A stretch of DNA of 64,000 nt from Fimbriimonas sp. (GTDB taxonomy: Bacteria > Armatimonadota > Fimbriimonadia > Fimbriimonadales > Fimbriimonadaceae), in the NCBI GenBank assembly GCA_031292555.1, contig JARLGV010000017.1:1-64000 (forward strand), given 5' to 3'. Of the stretch, positions 34,981-43,870 are shown one piece after another. The notes below the pieces were generated by a model. It saw only the letters and a program-made list of their open reading frames with translations, did not search any database and was not told the origin of the DNA. Position numbers and translations under genes: made by a program. Position 1 is the first letter of the stretch. Every line of letters begins with the position of its first letter.

Positions 34981-35784
34981 ATGCTACTTTTAACGAGCAT
35001 TTGTGTCTTGCTTCTAAGGCATCAGGGAGCCGTCGCGCAAGATGCGATCACCCTGAAGTTCCAACCGACGATCGGCAAGGCTTACCCGTTCAAGATGACC
35101 ATGGATATGACCATGAATCAGCCCTCGGGAGGCGATCCGATCACCACCAAAACCGAAGTAAACGTGGACATGAAGGCACTTTCGCGAACGGGCGACGTGA
35201 CGACCATGGAAACGAAGAACTCAAACGCCAAGGTCACCATCCCTCCTGACAGTCCAATGGCCGCCATGAAGGAAACGATGGAAAAGAGCATGTCCGATAT
35301 GGTGGTCGAGAGCAAGATCGACACTCTCTATCGTATCCAAAGCGTAAAAGGCACCGGAGGCGCCGGCAATGCAGGCATGATGAGCAACTTCCAAAGCATG
35401 GCCTTTCCCGACCACCCCGTGAAGGTGGGTGACACCTGGAAGTCCGAACTCGACCTCGGCAAGATCATGAACTCGATGCTGGGCGATAACGCTCAGGGAA
35501 TGACGATGGACGGCAAGATCCCTCTCAAGTTCGAGCTCAAAAGCCTCAGCCAGAAGTACGGACTGTCTATAGCCGAAGTCGGAATCGTCATGGGCGGCGA
35601 CGCAACGATGTCGGTTGCCGGACAGAACATAACCATGCATATGAAAGGGATGGGAAGCTACTTCATCGACATTGCATCCGGCATGACGATGAGCATGAAG
35701 GTGGCTTCCGAGAACGAGATGGAAGTCGGCGGAATGAACATCAGCCAGAAGATGACTCAGCTGATGGAGCCGCGACAGCCCTGA
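34981..35784 (+). CDS. Secreted Met-rich protein, DUF6263-like
   Basis: The 267-residue protein has a short signal peptide (MLLLTSICVLLLRHQGAVAQ). The mature protein is beta-rich with the pattern LKFQPTIGKAYPFKMTMDMTM at the start and AFPDHPVKVGDTWKSELDL in the middle, similar to DUF6263 proteins. Methionine is strikingly frequent (for example MTMHMKGMGS-like stretches). The function is unknown. It converges on the M24 peptidase gene, 7 nt away. Confidence 0.72.
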   Translation: MLLLTSICVLLLRHQGAVAQDAITLKFQPTIGKAYPFKMTMDMTMNQPSGGDPITTKTEVNVDMKALSRTGDVTTMETKNSNAKVTIPPDSPMAAMKETMEKSMSDMVVESKIDTLYRIQSVKGTGGAGNAGMMSNFQSMAFPDHPVKVGDTWKSELDLGKIMNSMLGDNAQGMTMDGKIPLKFELKSLSQKYGLSIAEVGIVMGGDATMSVAGQNITMHMKGMGSYFIDIASGMTMSMKVASENEMEVGGMNISQKMTQLMEPRQP

Positions 35785-35791
35785 TCGAGCC

Positions 35792-37084
35792 TTATTTGGG
35801 AATCGAGTCGGTCAGCACGATCGGTCCGGTTTCTGTAACAAGGACGTTGTCCTCGATTCGAATCCCACTGCCGCCGATCCATGGCTCGACGGCAGCCCAG
35901 TTCACCTGATTGGCAAACCGTTCCCGCCTCTTGGCATCGTTCAGCAAAGCGGGAACGAAATAAAGGCCTGGCTCGATTGTGACAACGTAGCCAGCTTCGA
36001 GCGGCAGGTCCATCCGAATACGTGCCCCGCCGACTTCGCGAATGACGTTTCGATTGGGCAGCGGTCCGCCGGCGTCGCGAACGCCTAGTCCAACCATGTG
36101 ACCGATCCCGTGCGGGAAAAACAGGCCGATCGCTCCTGAGGTCAGCGCTTCCTCGGGCGAGCACTTCAAAATGCCGGCATCCCGAAGTCCGGAGCCCATG
36201 ACTCTTGCAGCAACCGCGTGCACGTCAAGCCACTCGGCCCCAACCAGGCATGCAGCGGTCGCCTGATCGAGAGACTCACGAACGATGCCGTATAGCCAAG
36301 CTTGGTCACTTGAAAACGATCCGCCCCCCGGGAACGTTCTCGTAACGTCCGTAACGTATCCGTCCACTTCAGCGCCCGCATCGACGAGGACAAGTTCGCC
36401 GTCCGCGACCTGCCGACTGCCCGGTGTGAAATGAAACACCGCCGAGTTTGGACCGGCGCCGACGATCGTGGCATAGCCAGGTCCGTCAGCACCTGCCCGA
36501 GCGATGGCGGCCTCGAACTCGACTTGAATCTGCCGCTCAGAACGGCCCGGCCGAATGTACTCCGCAATCGCAGCATAACCGGCTGCCGTCGCCGCTGCAG
36601 ATCGACGAAGCAGGTCCACCTCCAACGCGTCTTTGGGCCGCCGGGCATGGTCCAATTCGATGTGAAGCCGCAAGCTCAACTCCTGGTCGGTGGCGTACAG
36701 GCCATCGTTGGCTCCCAACGCAGCCAAAGGACGCCCCTTGCGCGCGGCCAACCATCCATCGAGTTCCTCAAGCGACCGCCCAACCGGAGGATCGCCCCCA
36801 CCCCAAATCAATTCCTGCTCGGCCAGAGCAGGTTCGAACAGCGTCCACCCATCTTGCGGATCGAAAGCCAAAACGCCACCCTCTCGCTTCCGATCGGTCA
36901 GCCATCGGTACTGGGGGTGCGGTTTGTAGGGAAAAGTCTGATCGGCGCCGCCGGGAATGCCGATAGGATATCCCGCGCAAATCAGAACTAGCTCGCTATC
37001 AAGAGACCATGACCTTGCGGCTTTGGCTCGGCGCACATCGACTTCAGAGGTACTCATCGGGATCGGAATCAAGCGGGTCGTCAT
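35792..37084 (-). CDS. M24 metallopeptidase (Xaa-Pro aminopeptidase type)
   Basis: The 430-residue protein has an N-terminal creatinase-like domain (about 30-145) and a C-terminal pita-bread domain. All five metal ligands are present: D235 (VDAGAE), D246 (VTDVTRTFP), H325 (FFPHGIGH), E371 (TIEPGLY) and E411 (IRIEDNVLVT). GIGHMVGLGVRDAGG fits aminopeptidase P. It is expected to cleave N-terminal residues before proline using two metal ions in the cytoplasm. An ATG nine codons further in (37057) is an alternative start. Confidence 0.93.
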   Translation of the reverse strand: MTTRLIPIPMSTSEVDVRRAKAARSWSLDSELVLICAGYPIGIPGGADQTFPYKPHPQYRWLTDRKREGGVLAFDPQDGWTLFEPALAEQELIWGGGDPPVGRSLEELDGWLAARKGRPLAALGANDGLYATDQELSLRLHIELDHARRPKDALEVDLLRRSAAATAAGYAAIAEYIRPGRSERQIQVEFEAAIARAGADGPGYATIVGAGPNSAVFHFTPGSRQVADGELVLVDAGAEVDGYVTDVTRTFPGGGSFSSDQAWLYGIVRESLDQATAACLVGAEWLDVHAVAARVMGSGLRDAGILKCSPEEALTSGAIGLFFPHGIGHMVGLGVRDAGGPLPNRNVIREVGGARIRMDLPLEAGYVVTIEPGLYFVPALLNDAKRRERFANQVNWAAVEPWIGGSGIRIEDNVLVTETGPIVLTDSIPK

Positions 37085-37210
37085 TGTTCGTTCAGGTCAG
37101 GACGCAGAGCAGCCGTCAACCAGGCACGCACAAAAACGCATGCCGAGAATACCGGCTTGTGCAGTCACGCCGCCTGAAGGACCTAGGTACAAAGTCTAGC
37201 GGTTGGAAAG

Positions 37211-38194
37211 CTAGGTTCCACCCACGCTCTCGCTGTGAAATGGCTGCCGGGCTCGAACGGGAATGTTGTTGCCGACGGTCGTGTGGCGAATTCTCAGAAC
37301 CAGATCCAGTTCGTAGTTGCCGAAACCCCGGCCAAAGATAGTGAAGCCGCCTTGGTGAACCGAGTCCGGCTTGACTCCAAGGCGAATCTTGGTTGCCTGC
37401 CATGGCTGAATGTTCAGTTGATCGACCGTCACCGACGAGAGATGCACCCCGTCGATCGAACTGCCGCCTAGATCGATCTGCCAGACCTTTAGGAGTCCAT
37501 GCTGGTTCATGTTGTCCGGCCACCAGTGGGGGTTCAGTCGTCCCCTCGTGCCACCGAAGTCGCCGGGCGACGTCCAGGTCCCGATCTCGATATCGTTCAC
37601 CCACAGAGTCAGGTCAGACGGATAGTTGTTGTCGTAGCCCGGCGCCTCCGAACAGACCTCCATCGCGAAGTCGATAGCGGTGACCGCAGCTTGAAGCGGG
37701 ATCGTGTTGGCGAATGCATACTCGATGAATCCGCCTGCCGACCAGAGGATCTCGGCCTTGGCGCGCTCCGGCATGAAGAATGAAAGTGGGTTGTCTATCA
37801 GGCCGATGAACTTCTCGCGGATTGCCAATCCACACGTGGGAAATGCTTCCACGTTCGTATACATGCCGATCGGGACCTCGATCTCAGCGACGCAGTCGGT
37901 CGTGTCGGATCTGGGCGCCATATCCACGATGAGTCGCTCGTGAACGCGCCGGCATCTTTTCTGCATGCCCTGCGGGCCGGCGAGGTAATCGCTGACGACG
38001 AGGCCCGCCTCTTCGAGAATCCGGACGTGCTTCGTCACGCTTGGCTGAGCCAGACCCAGGGCGATACTCAGCTCATTGATGTTCCGATCTCCTTCCGCCA
38101 GCAATTCGATAATGCGTGCGCGGGATTCCGAAGCCAGCGCCCTAAAGACTGCGACACTGTCAGAAGCGGAGATTTCCTTTATATGATGGGGCAT
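37211..38194 (-). CDS. ArsR-family regulator with large C-terminal domain
   Basis: The 327-residue protein has an N-terminal winged helix of the ArsR type (residues about 12-85: ALASESRARIIELLAEGDRNINELSIALGLAQPSVTKHVRILEEAGLV). The C-terminal about 230 residues form a beta-rich domain with ligand-domain character (FTIFGRGFGNYELDLVLRI), seen in a group of ArsR-like regulators of sugar genes. It is encoded just downstream of a nucleoside hydrolase on the same strand (80 nt). It may control that gene. Confidence 0.85.
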   Translation of the reverse strand: MPHHIKEISASDSVAVFRALASESRARIIELLAEGDRNINELSIALGLAQPSVTKHVRILEEAGLVVSDYLAGPQGMQKRCRRVHERLIVDMAPRSDTTDCVAEIEVPIGMYTNVEAFPTCGLAIREKFIGLIDNPLSFFMPERAKAEILWSAGGFIEYAFANTIPLQAAVTAIDFAMEVCSEAPGYDNNYPSDLTLWVNDIEIGTWTSPGDFGGTRGRLNPHWWPDNMNQHGLLKVWQIDLGGSSIDGVHLSSVTVDQLNIQPWQATKIRLGVKPDSVHQGGFTIFGRGFGNYELDLVLRIRHTTVGNNIPVRARQPFHSESVGGT

Positions 38195-38274
38195 CGATAT
38201 CTGCCAAGCCGCGCGATCGCGGCATATTAAGTGTGGCTCATCTACGCCGCGATCACAACGCTTTGGCGATCGAC

Positions 38275-39150
38275 CTATTCGGTTGTTACCGCGAAAAACT
38301 CTTCAAAGAACGCTAAAGCGTCGACCGTCTTGGCTACCCGATCTGGGCCAGGGCCGATCTCGAGTCGTGTGTGTCCGCAGTGATCTAGATCCGGCGTAAT
38401 TGAGGAAACAACTTGTCCGGACTCATACTCACAAAGCTCGGGCTTGAAGATGAGCGCGGCTGCCAGAGGATCGTGAAAAGTCGCATCGTTTGCCTGTCGG
38501 AACCAGCTTTCGGCAAACGTGGTCACGGTAGAAAGAGGTTCGCCCACAAACCGCCGTCTGACCTCAGAGGCGCTCAAACGACACCTTTCGGTGACGTCTA
38601 ATCCCACCGAAAGGTGGTCCTCTTTTGGTGAGCAATAGACCATCGACGTTGCGGTAGGATCGACAAGGGCATTCCACTCCCGTCGATCGCCGGCAAAGAA
38701 TACTCCCGCCATCGAAACCACCGACTTCACAAGAAACGGAATCTCGGGATCGATGGCAAACAGGAGCGCGATGTTCGAGAATGGTCCGATCGAAAGCAGC
38801 GTGATCTCCTTGGGTCGAGACCGAATCGTCTCCCGCAGAAATTCCACTGCCGTGTTTTCCGGCCGATCAAGCCGGTGAGCCTGGTTGGCCACTGCTTCGT
38901 ATTGAGGAACCCGAGGCTGACCGACTCCGTGAGTCAACACGCTGCGCCGGCCACAGTGAATCGGGACCTCCGGCTTCCCGGCGGCACGGCAAAGCACCTC
39001 AGCCAAGGCGGCGCGTTCCTGAACGTTGCCGGAAACAGTGGTGATCCCAAGCAATTCGCAGCGGGGTTGTTTCAGCAGGTAGGCGAGCGCCATTGCGTCG
39101 TCGATATCGCTTCCGATGTCGGTATCGAGCAAGACCGGGATGTGATCCAC
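38275..39150 (-). CDS. Nucleoside hydrolase (IUNH family)
   Basis: The protein has about 291 residues from a GTG at 39150. The calcium/ribose motif LLDTDIGSDIDDAMAL (DTDxGxDDDxA type) is at the N-terminus. It continues GITTVSGNV, LLSIGPFSNIALL and NALVDPTATSMVY; the C-terminal NDATFHDPLAAAL provides the fourth Asp. It hydrolyses ribonucleosides to base and ribose, for salvage. The frame is open to 39237, but CATAAT 6 nt upstream of the GTG fits a leaderless start here. Confidence 0.92.
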   Translation of the reverse strand: MDHIPVLLDTDIGSDIDDAMALAYLLKQPRCELLGITTVSGNVQERAALAEVLCRAAGKPEVPIHCGRRSVLTHGVGQPRVPQYEAVANQAHRLDRPENTAVEFLRETIRSRPKEITLLSIGPFSNIALLFAIDPEIPFLVKSVVSMAGVFFAGDRREWNALVDPTATSMVYCSPKEDHLSVGLDVTERCRLSASEVRRRFVGEPLSTVTTFAESWFRQANDATFHDPLAAALIFKPELCEYESGQVVSSITPDLDHCGHTRLEIGPGPDRVAKTVDALAFFEEFFAVTTE

Positions 39151-39166
39151 ACCTGCATTATGCAGG
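39148..39166 (-). promoter_or_regulatory. Palindromic operator overlapping the nucleoside hydrolase -10
   Basis: CCTGCAT-T-ATGCAGG (39152-39166) is a perfect palindrome with a one-base centre, covering the -10 CATAAT (39162-39157). A repressor bound here would block the promoter. The downstream ArsR-type regulator is a candidate. Confidence 0.55.
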
Positions 39167-39286
39167 CTGAAAGTAGCGTCGAGCCCTCCACGCCGGGGTC
39201 CACGGAAAACGAACGTAAGGACACCCTGCAGAGTCAATATGGCAGGAACCCAGTGTCGATAAATGCTAGGCTAGGAGGGGGAAAGA

Positions 39287-40699
39287 ATGGCAAAAACTAG
39301 AAGCGGTCCGTCAACAATTGCGGTCGTTGGCATCGTTCTGTTGGCAGTCGTGTCGGTTGGCCGGATGTGGAAAGCGAATCAACCTACACCGCCGCCGACA
39401 CCAAAGGTAGCGACCAAACCGGTCGTTCACAACTATCGGGTGGATTTGCTTGCCCAAGAGTCATGTTCCGAGGGACAGGTGCTTCACCTGACCGATAAGT
39501 CGAATCGGTCGGTAGATTTTCCATGCGGCCCAGACGATGCGGCAATCGCCGCGCTCGACGTCAAAGAGGTCACGGCGACTGGCGTCAAGCCAACCGTATA
39601 CGGCATTGGACATATCACGGTACAAGACACTAAGGACCAACACGGAAACAAGATCTACACGGATTCCCGTGAATTCAAGGGGCTGTACTTTGTGACGATC
39701 GCAAAAGGATTTGCTCACGCTCCTTCCAAGGTCTCGACCGTTGCCGAGTTTCACGTGATGGACTCTAAAATCGAGGCCAAGTCAACGCCCTGCCCCATCG
39801 TATTCACGAAAATCGCTCCAGCCAAGCGAGTTCTGACTCCGCCATCCAAGGAGAAGCAAGCCGAACTGGAGAAGGTGGCAATTGCCGAATACCTCGAAGA
39901 CCTGAAGTTCCACTTCATCAAGGTCGCTACCCCGAAGTCGCCCGACGACTACTTGATTCCGACGATCACGGCCGCGTCGTATTCTTCTGAACAGAGCGCG
40001 GCCAGTTCCGACGAACTTCGTTCGAGGAGCCTCTCGTACGCGAATGACATCGATTGCGTGAAAGTGCGCCTGGATCATTACCACCGGACATACACGGAAG
40101 CAGTGCTAACCTACAGGAACGCTGAGATCGTCGACGTCAAGGGCGTTCGGTATCTGTGGTTCCCGTCGACGGAAGATGTGGGCTCGATGAGCGGCTACTC
40201 GGCAATCGTCCCCCGGCACACATTGGAAGCGCTTGACGCCTTGCACATCAAGAAGCCATCCGGCGATATCAGCGTCTCATTGAAACCCGGAAAGACCGCA
40301 CAGCGAGTGGAATCGATCAAGTGCATCGCGGTATCTCCCACCGTCGAGGAGATGGGATTGGATTGGCTGCGCGTGTCGATCGGCAGTTACGGATACTCCT
40401 CGTTATTCAAAAGCACGCGACCTAACTCAGGTCAGCAACTGAGACAGATCCCTCTCCTGACGATGCGCTTCCGCATCCAGGCGGACGTCAAAGTCTCATC
40501 CGAGATGGTTGTATTGCCTGTGCATCGAGTCAAATCGGATCCAAGCTACCGAAATTCTCCTAAGGTCGGAAACGGCACCGGAGGTCCCGGGATTGCCCTC
40601 GGTCAATCGACTTCGCGAGCACCAATGGCGCGGGGACCGAGTGCACCGTCAGGCGGTGGAGGGAGGACCAAGATGCCTGGCCAGCCGGGCGGAGGGTAG
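39287..40699 (+). CDS. Membrane-anchored protein of unknown function
   Basis: The 470-residue protein has one N-terminal membrane helix (about residues 10-26, IAVVGIVLLAVVSVGRM), a Pro/Thr-rich linker, and a long extracytoplasmic domain with four or five Cys residues (SCSEGQ, FPCGPDD, CPIVFTK, SIKCIAVS). It ends in a Gly/Pro-rich tail. The start is supported by an AGGAGG site. No family is recognised. Confidence 0.78.
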   Translation: MAKTRSGPSTIAVVGIVLLAVVSVGRMWKANQPTPPPTPKVATKPVVHNYRVDLLAQESCSEGQVLHLTDKSNRSVDFPCGPDDAAIAALDVKEVTATGVKPTVYGIGHITVQDTKDQHGNKIYTDSREFKGLYFVTIAKGFAHAPSKVSTVAEFHVMDSKIEAKSTPCPIVFTKIAPAKRVLTPPSKEKQAELEKVAIAEYLEDLKFHFIKVATPKSPDDYLIPTITAASYSSEQSAASSDELRSRSLSYANDIDCVKVRLDHYHRTYTEAVLTYRNAEIVDVKGVRYLWFPSTEDVGSMSGYSAIVPRHTLEALDALHIKKPSGDISVSLKPGKTAQRVESIKCIAVSPTVEEMGLDWLRVSIGSYGYSSLFKSTRPNSGQQLRQIPLLTMRFRIQADVKVSSEMVVLPVHRVKSDPSYRNSPKVGNGTGGPGIALGQSTSRAPMARGPSAPSGGGGRTKMPGQPGGG

Positions 40700-40709
40700 A
40701 AGGCGCCGA

Positions 40710-41582
40710 TCAGTCAAAGAGAGATGCGGCGAACTCGTCGGGTTTGAAATCCTTGAGATCGTCCATCTTCTCGCCGGTACCGACGAGTTTGATGGGGATC
40801 TTGAGGCGGTCATAGACGCCGATCATGGCGCCTCCCCGGGCCGTGCCGTCAATCTTGGTCAGCACCAAGCCGGTGACTCCCGACGCTTTCTTGAACTCCT
40901 CGGCTTGGCGAATCGCGTTCTGACCGGTGTTTGCGTCGAGGACGAGCAGGACCTCGTCGGGCTTGCGCCCAAGCGCCTTCTCCGTCACGCGCAGGACCTT
41001 GCCAAGCTCGCTCATCAAGTTGTCCTTGCTGTGCTGCCTTCCGGCCGTATCGGCAAGGACAAACTGGGCGCCGCGCGCCTTGGCCGCTTGGATCGCGTCG
41101 AAAATCACCGAACTGGAATCGGCGCCTGGCTGGCTCCTGACGATCTCGGCGCCGGTCCGACTTGCCCAAACTTCCAGTTGCTCGATCGCGGCCGCTCGAA
41201 ACGTATCGCCGGCCGCCATGATTACCTTGAATCCGCGTTTGGTCAGAAGTCGGGCGACCTTGGCAATCGTGGTTGTTTTGCCGACGCCGTTTACGCCAAC
41301 AAAGACGAAAACGGTCGGGTCCTCGTCGTTGACTTCGAGCCCGGCCGGTCCCTGCTGACGGAATCGGTCGGCGATCGCCTTTTTCAGCCGCTCCTTCATC
41401 GCGATCGGCTCGATGATCTTCTCTTCGCGCACCGCCTTGCGCAATTCGGCGAGGATCTCGGTAGCAGTCACGATGTGAGTGTCGGCTTGAAGAAGCGCTT
41501 CCTCCAGTTCCTCGTAGAACTCCTCGTCGATCACGCCTCGACCGAGCATTCGGTCGACGCGTTCCATCAGGCGCTTGAACAT
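40710..41582 (-). CDS. ftsY: Signal recognition particle receptor FtsY
   Basis: The 290-residue protein is the SRP GTPase NG domain without the long acidic A domain. The N-domain four-helix bundle is at about 1-85. G1 GVNGVGKTTT (96-105), G2 DTFRAAA (126-132), G3 DTAGR (178-182) and G4 TKIDG (242-246) are all intact, and the C-terminal FAASLFD is typical. FtsY docks ribosome-SRP complexes at the membrane. The ATG at 41582 has TACGCT 8 nt upstream; the earlier in-frame ATG at 41600 precedes that element. Confidence 0.96.
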   Translation of the reverse strand: MFKRLMERVDRMLGRGVIDEEFYEELEEALLQADTHIVTATEILAELRKAVREEKIIEPIAMKERLKKAIADRFRQQGPAGLEVNDEDPTVFVFVGVNGVGKTTTIAKVARLLTKRGFKVIMAAGDTFRAAAIEQLEVWASRTGAEIVRSQPGADSSSVIFDAIQAAKARGAQFVLADTAGRQHSKDNLMSELGKVLRVTEKALGRKPDEVLLVLDANTGQNAIRQAEEFKKASGVTGLVLTKIDGTARGGAMIGVYDRLKIPIKLVGTGEKMDDLKDFKPDEFAASLFD

Positions 41583-41656
41583 ATGCCTAAAGCGTAGCAT
41601 GGCGGCCGCAGGCGTTGCCCCGAATGCCGCCGTTCCTAACAGTTAGCGGATGGAGG

Positions 41657-42424
41657 TTAGCGCGAGGAGTTCGCCGGCAGGGCGTTCAACGCATCCGATT
41701 CCGCCCGATTCAACGACTGGAGCCACCGCCCCCATGAAGGCGACGACTTCACCTTCTGAGCAATGAGCGGAGGGTGGTTCGGTTCGGCGAACAATCGATG
41801 GGTTTGAAAACGCATCCGCTCCGATTTCGCCAATGCGATCCGCTGAAATTGAACCGTCTGCCATGCCTCGTACAAAAGGAGAACATGCCAGATGTTCTGA
41901 CTCGGATATTGCCGGGCTATTCGCTTCTTGAGACGCTGATCCTCCAGGTCCAGAGGGAGGATTTCCTCCCCGCGAGAGTCGCTAAAGCGATTCATCCGTT
42001 GTAGCCGTGTCGTGTAGGTGTGATAGAACGGGATCTCCAATACCGGGCCGTCGAAAGTGCGATTGACCAGGTAGTTGGTGGAATCGTGATCGAGATGCCC
42101 TTGCTCAAACGCTCCGCAGCAAACCCGATCCGGTCGGACCGTCTCGATAAGTCCCTTGAACTTCGGGAGAAGCTCGGCAATCTCGTCGCAAACAGATCCG
42201 TCGGTGGCATGAAAGAACGTGAGGTTCTGGTCGGGCACTCCGAGGATCCGGGCGGCCTCGCGGGCCTCGCGTTCGCGCACCGGATTGCTGTGGGTCCAAC
42301 TCAGGAACACCGGGTTGCCGGCCCGAACCAGACGGCTGATCCAGACGCAGATCGAGATTTCGTCGTCCGGATGGGTGAGACAAAAGAGCCAACGAAGATC
42401 GGGATCAGTTGAGAAGACCTTCAA
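41657..42424 (-). CDS. PIG-L/LmbE family deacetylase
   Basis: The 255-residue protein has the zinc motif H18-P-D-D21-E and the later HLDHDSTN, the third zinc ligand, as in N-acetylglucosamine deacetylases of the PIG-L family. Its start overlaps the rfaE2 stop by 4 nt, and it is the last gene of the LPS operon. A role in removing an acetyl group from an LPS core or lipid A sugar is inferred from context alone. Confidence 0.88.
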   Translation of the reverse strand: MKVFSTDPDLRWLFCLTHPDDEISICVWISRLVRAGNPVFLSWTHSNPVREREAREAARILGVPDQNLTFFHATDGSVCDEIAELLPKFKGLIETVRPDRVCCGAFEQGHLDHDSTNYLVNRTFDGPVLEIPFYHTYTTRLQRMNRFSDSRGEEILPLDLEDQRLKKRIARQYPSQNIWHVLLLYEAWQTVQFQRIALAKSERMRFQTHRLFAEPNHPPLIAQKVKSSPSWGRWLQSLNRAESDALNALPANSSR

Positions 42425-42867
42425 TCTGCGGCAAGCCTCTGAATGACACGGGTCGACGACCTGCCTTCTAGCAACGGAACGATGACGACTTCTCCCCCAT
42501 ATCCCAATACGATCTTCGACTCGGGAAGGCTCTCAACCGTGTAATCGCCCCCCTTTACGTGAATATTCGGCCTAAGCACGGCAATCAACGCTTCAGGAGT
42601 GTCCTCTTCGAACGAAACCACCGCGTCCACGCATCGCAGAGCGGACAAGACCTCGATGCGATCCTCGAGGGGATTGATAGGCCGATTGGGTCCCTTTCCC
42701 AAACGGCGAACGCTTTCGTCCGAGTTCATGCCCACGATAAGCAATTCGCCAAGGCTGCGGGCATGCTGCAAGTATCGAACATGTCCGGCATGGAGGATAT
42801 CGAATACCCCGTTCGTAAACACTAGCCTCCGTCCTTCGCGCAAACGGCATGCGTCTTCAATCGTCAC
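42421..42867 (-). CDS. rfaE2: D-glycero-beta-D-manno-heptose 1-phosphate adenylyltransferase
   Basis: The 148-residue protein is the stand-alone nucleotidyltransferase domain equivalent to the C-terminus of HldE. FTNGVFDILHAGHVRYL includes the H26-A-G-H29 box. The ISSTK-like motif appears as SSTR near the C-terminus, and VKGGDY is typical of the heptose enzymes. It makes ADP-heptose, the donor for the heptosyltransferase encoded immediately upstream (4-nt overlap). No kinase domain or GmhA/GmhB gene is in the window. Confidence 0.92.
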   Translation of the reverse strand: MTIEDACRLREGRRLVFTNGVFDILHAGHVRYLQHARSLGELLIVGMNSDESVRRLGKGPNRPINPLEDRIEVLSALRCVDAVVSFEEDTPEALIAVLRPNIHVKGGDYTVESLPESKIVLGYGGEVVIVPLLEGRSSTRVIQRLAAD

Positions 42868-43796
42868 GAAAGCACCTCCCTTATCGTATTCAGCACCTCG
42901 TCGGGCCGGATCGCCCCGAGCCCCTCAGGGCGATAGTGGCATCGGCCGATTTGACCATAGGGGCACGACCGCTCCGGACGAGTGATCGAATAGAGTCCGA
43001 CCGCTGGGCGATCCATGGCGGCAGCCAAATGGGTACTGCCGGTGTCGCCTCCCAAATGGCCGGAACACAGCCCAATCAGGGCCACCAACTCCCTGACACT
43101 CGTTTCCCCAAGCAAGTTGGCGGGCTTCGACTTGCAGCCGGCGATGACCGCCTCGGCAACCGAGTGATCCGACCCTGCCTTGCCTCCGATGAGGACGACA
43201 GGAAGCCCTTCGTTGACAATTCCGTCGATCACAGCAGAAAATGACACCGGAGCCCAACGCTTGGACGCCCACCCGGCGCCGGCGTTGACGACCCAAAACC
43301 GATCGTGGATTCCGCGTTCGGTGAGCTTCGAACGGACCGACGCCAAGTCTTCATCCTTGGGCGCCAAAGCGAATTTTGCACGGTCCATCACTCCTCCGAC
43401 CGCCCGGGCAACGTCCACGTACTGGTCCACCACGTGCAAGGAACTCGGATCGGGAATGATTTTGCCGCTAAAGAGCCAGGAACCCTCACGCTGCCAGTGA
43501 TAGCCAACTTTCGACTTGGCTTTGGCACGAGCGATACACAACGCACTCTTGAGCAAACCCTGTAAATCGAGCGCGGCCTCGAACGGCTCATCGTAAACGG
43601 GGATCGACTTGAACGAAGGCTTGACGGCCAGCACCTCGTCAACGGCTTGGCAACACTCGACGATTCCGGCAAAGCGTGGATCGACCACCCAAGTGATGTG
43701 GCAGCCCGGAAAACCGCTCTTCAAAGCCACAGCCGCCGGGAGGGAGCAAACAGTGTCGCCCAGGGACGACAGTCGGCTGATGAGAAACCTAACCAA
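42864..43796 (-). CDS. Family 9 glycosyltransferase (LPS heptosyltransferase)
   Basis: The 310-residue GT-B protein begins FLISRLSSLGDTVCSLPAAVAL, the hallmark of WaaC/WaaF heptosyltransferases. The donor-binding ending LCSGHLGGDTGSTHLAAAMDRPAVGLY fits GT9. The start is TTG at 43796 with GAGGAG about 8 nt upstream. It overlaps rfaE2 by 4 nt. It probably adds heptose from ADP-heptose to the inner core. Confidence 0.9.
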   Translation of the reverse strand: MVRFLISRLSSLGDTVCSLPAAVALKSGFPGCHITWVVDPRFAGIVECCQAVDEVLAVKPSFKSIPVYDEPFEAALDLQGLLKSALCIARAKAKSKVGYHWQREGSWLFSGKIIPDPSSLHVVDQYVDVARAVGGVMDRAKFALAPKDEDLASVRSKLTERGIHDRFWVVNAGAGWASKRWAPVSFSAVIDGIVNEGLPVVLIGGKAGSDHSVAEAVIAGCKSKPANLLGETSVRELVALIGLCSGHLGGDTGSTHLAAAMDRPAVGLYSITRPERSCPYGQIGRCHYRPEGLGAIRPDEVLNTIREVLS

Positions 43797-43870
43797 ATCG
43801 CGGGCTCCTCGGTAAAGACAGGGAGTTCGTACGGTTAACGTTCATACCGCTTCGCATTCGTTGCCTGAGT

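Noticed and set aside
40509-41597. Plus-strand open frame of 362 codons opposite ftsY
   Set aside because: It is antisense to an unmistakable FtsY and overlaps the end of the preceding gene.
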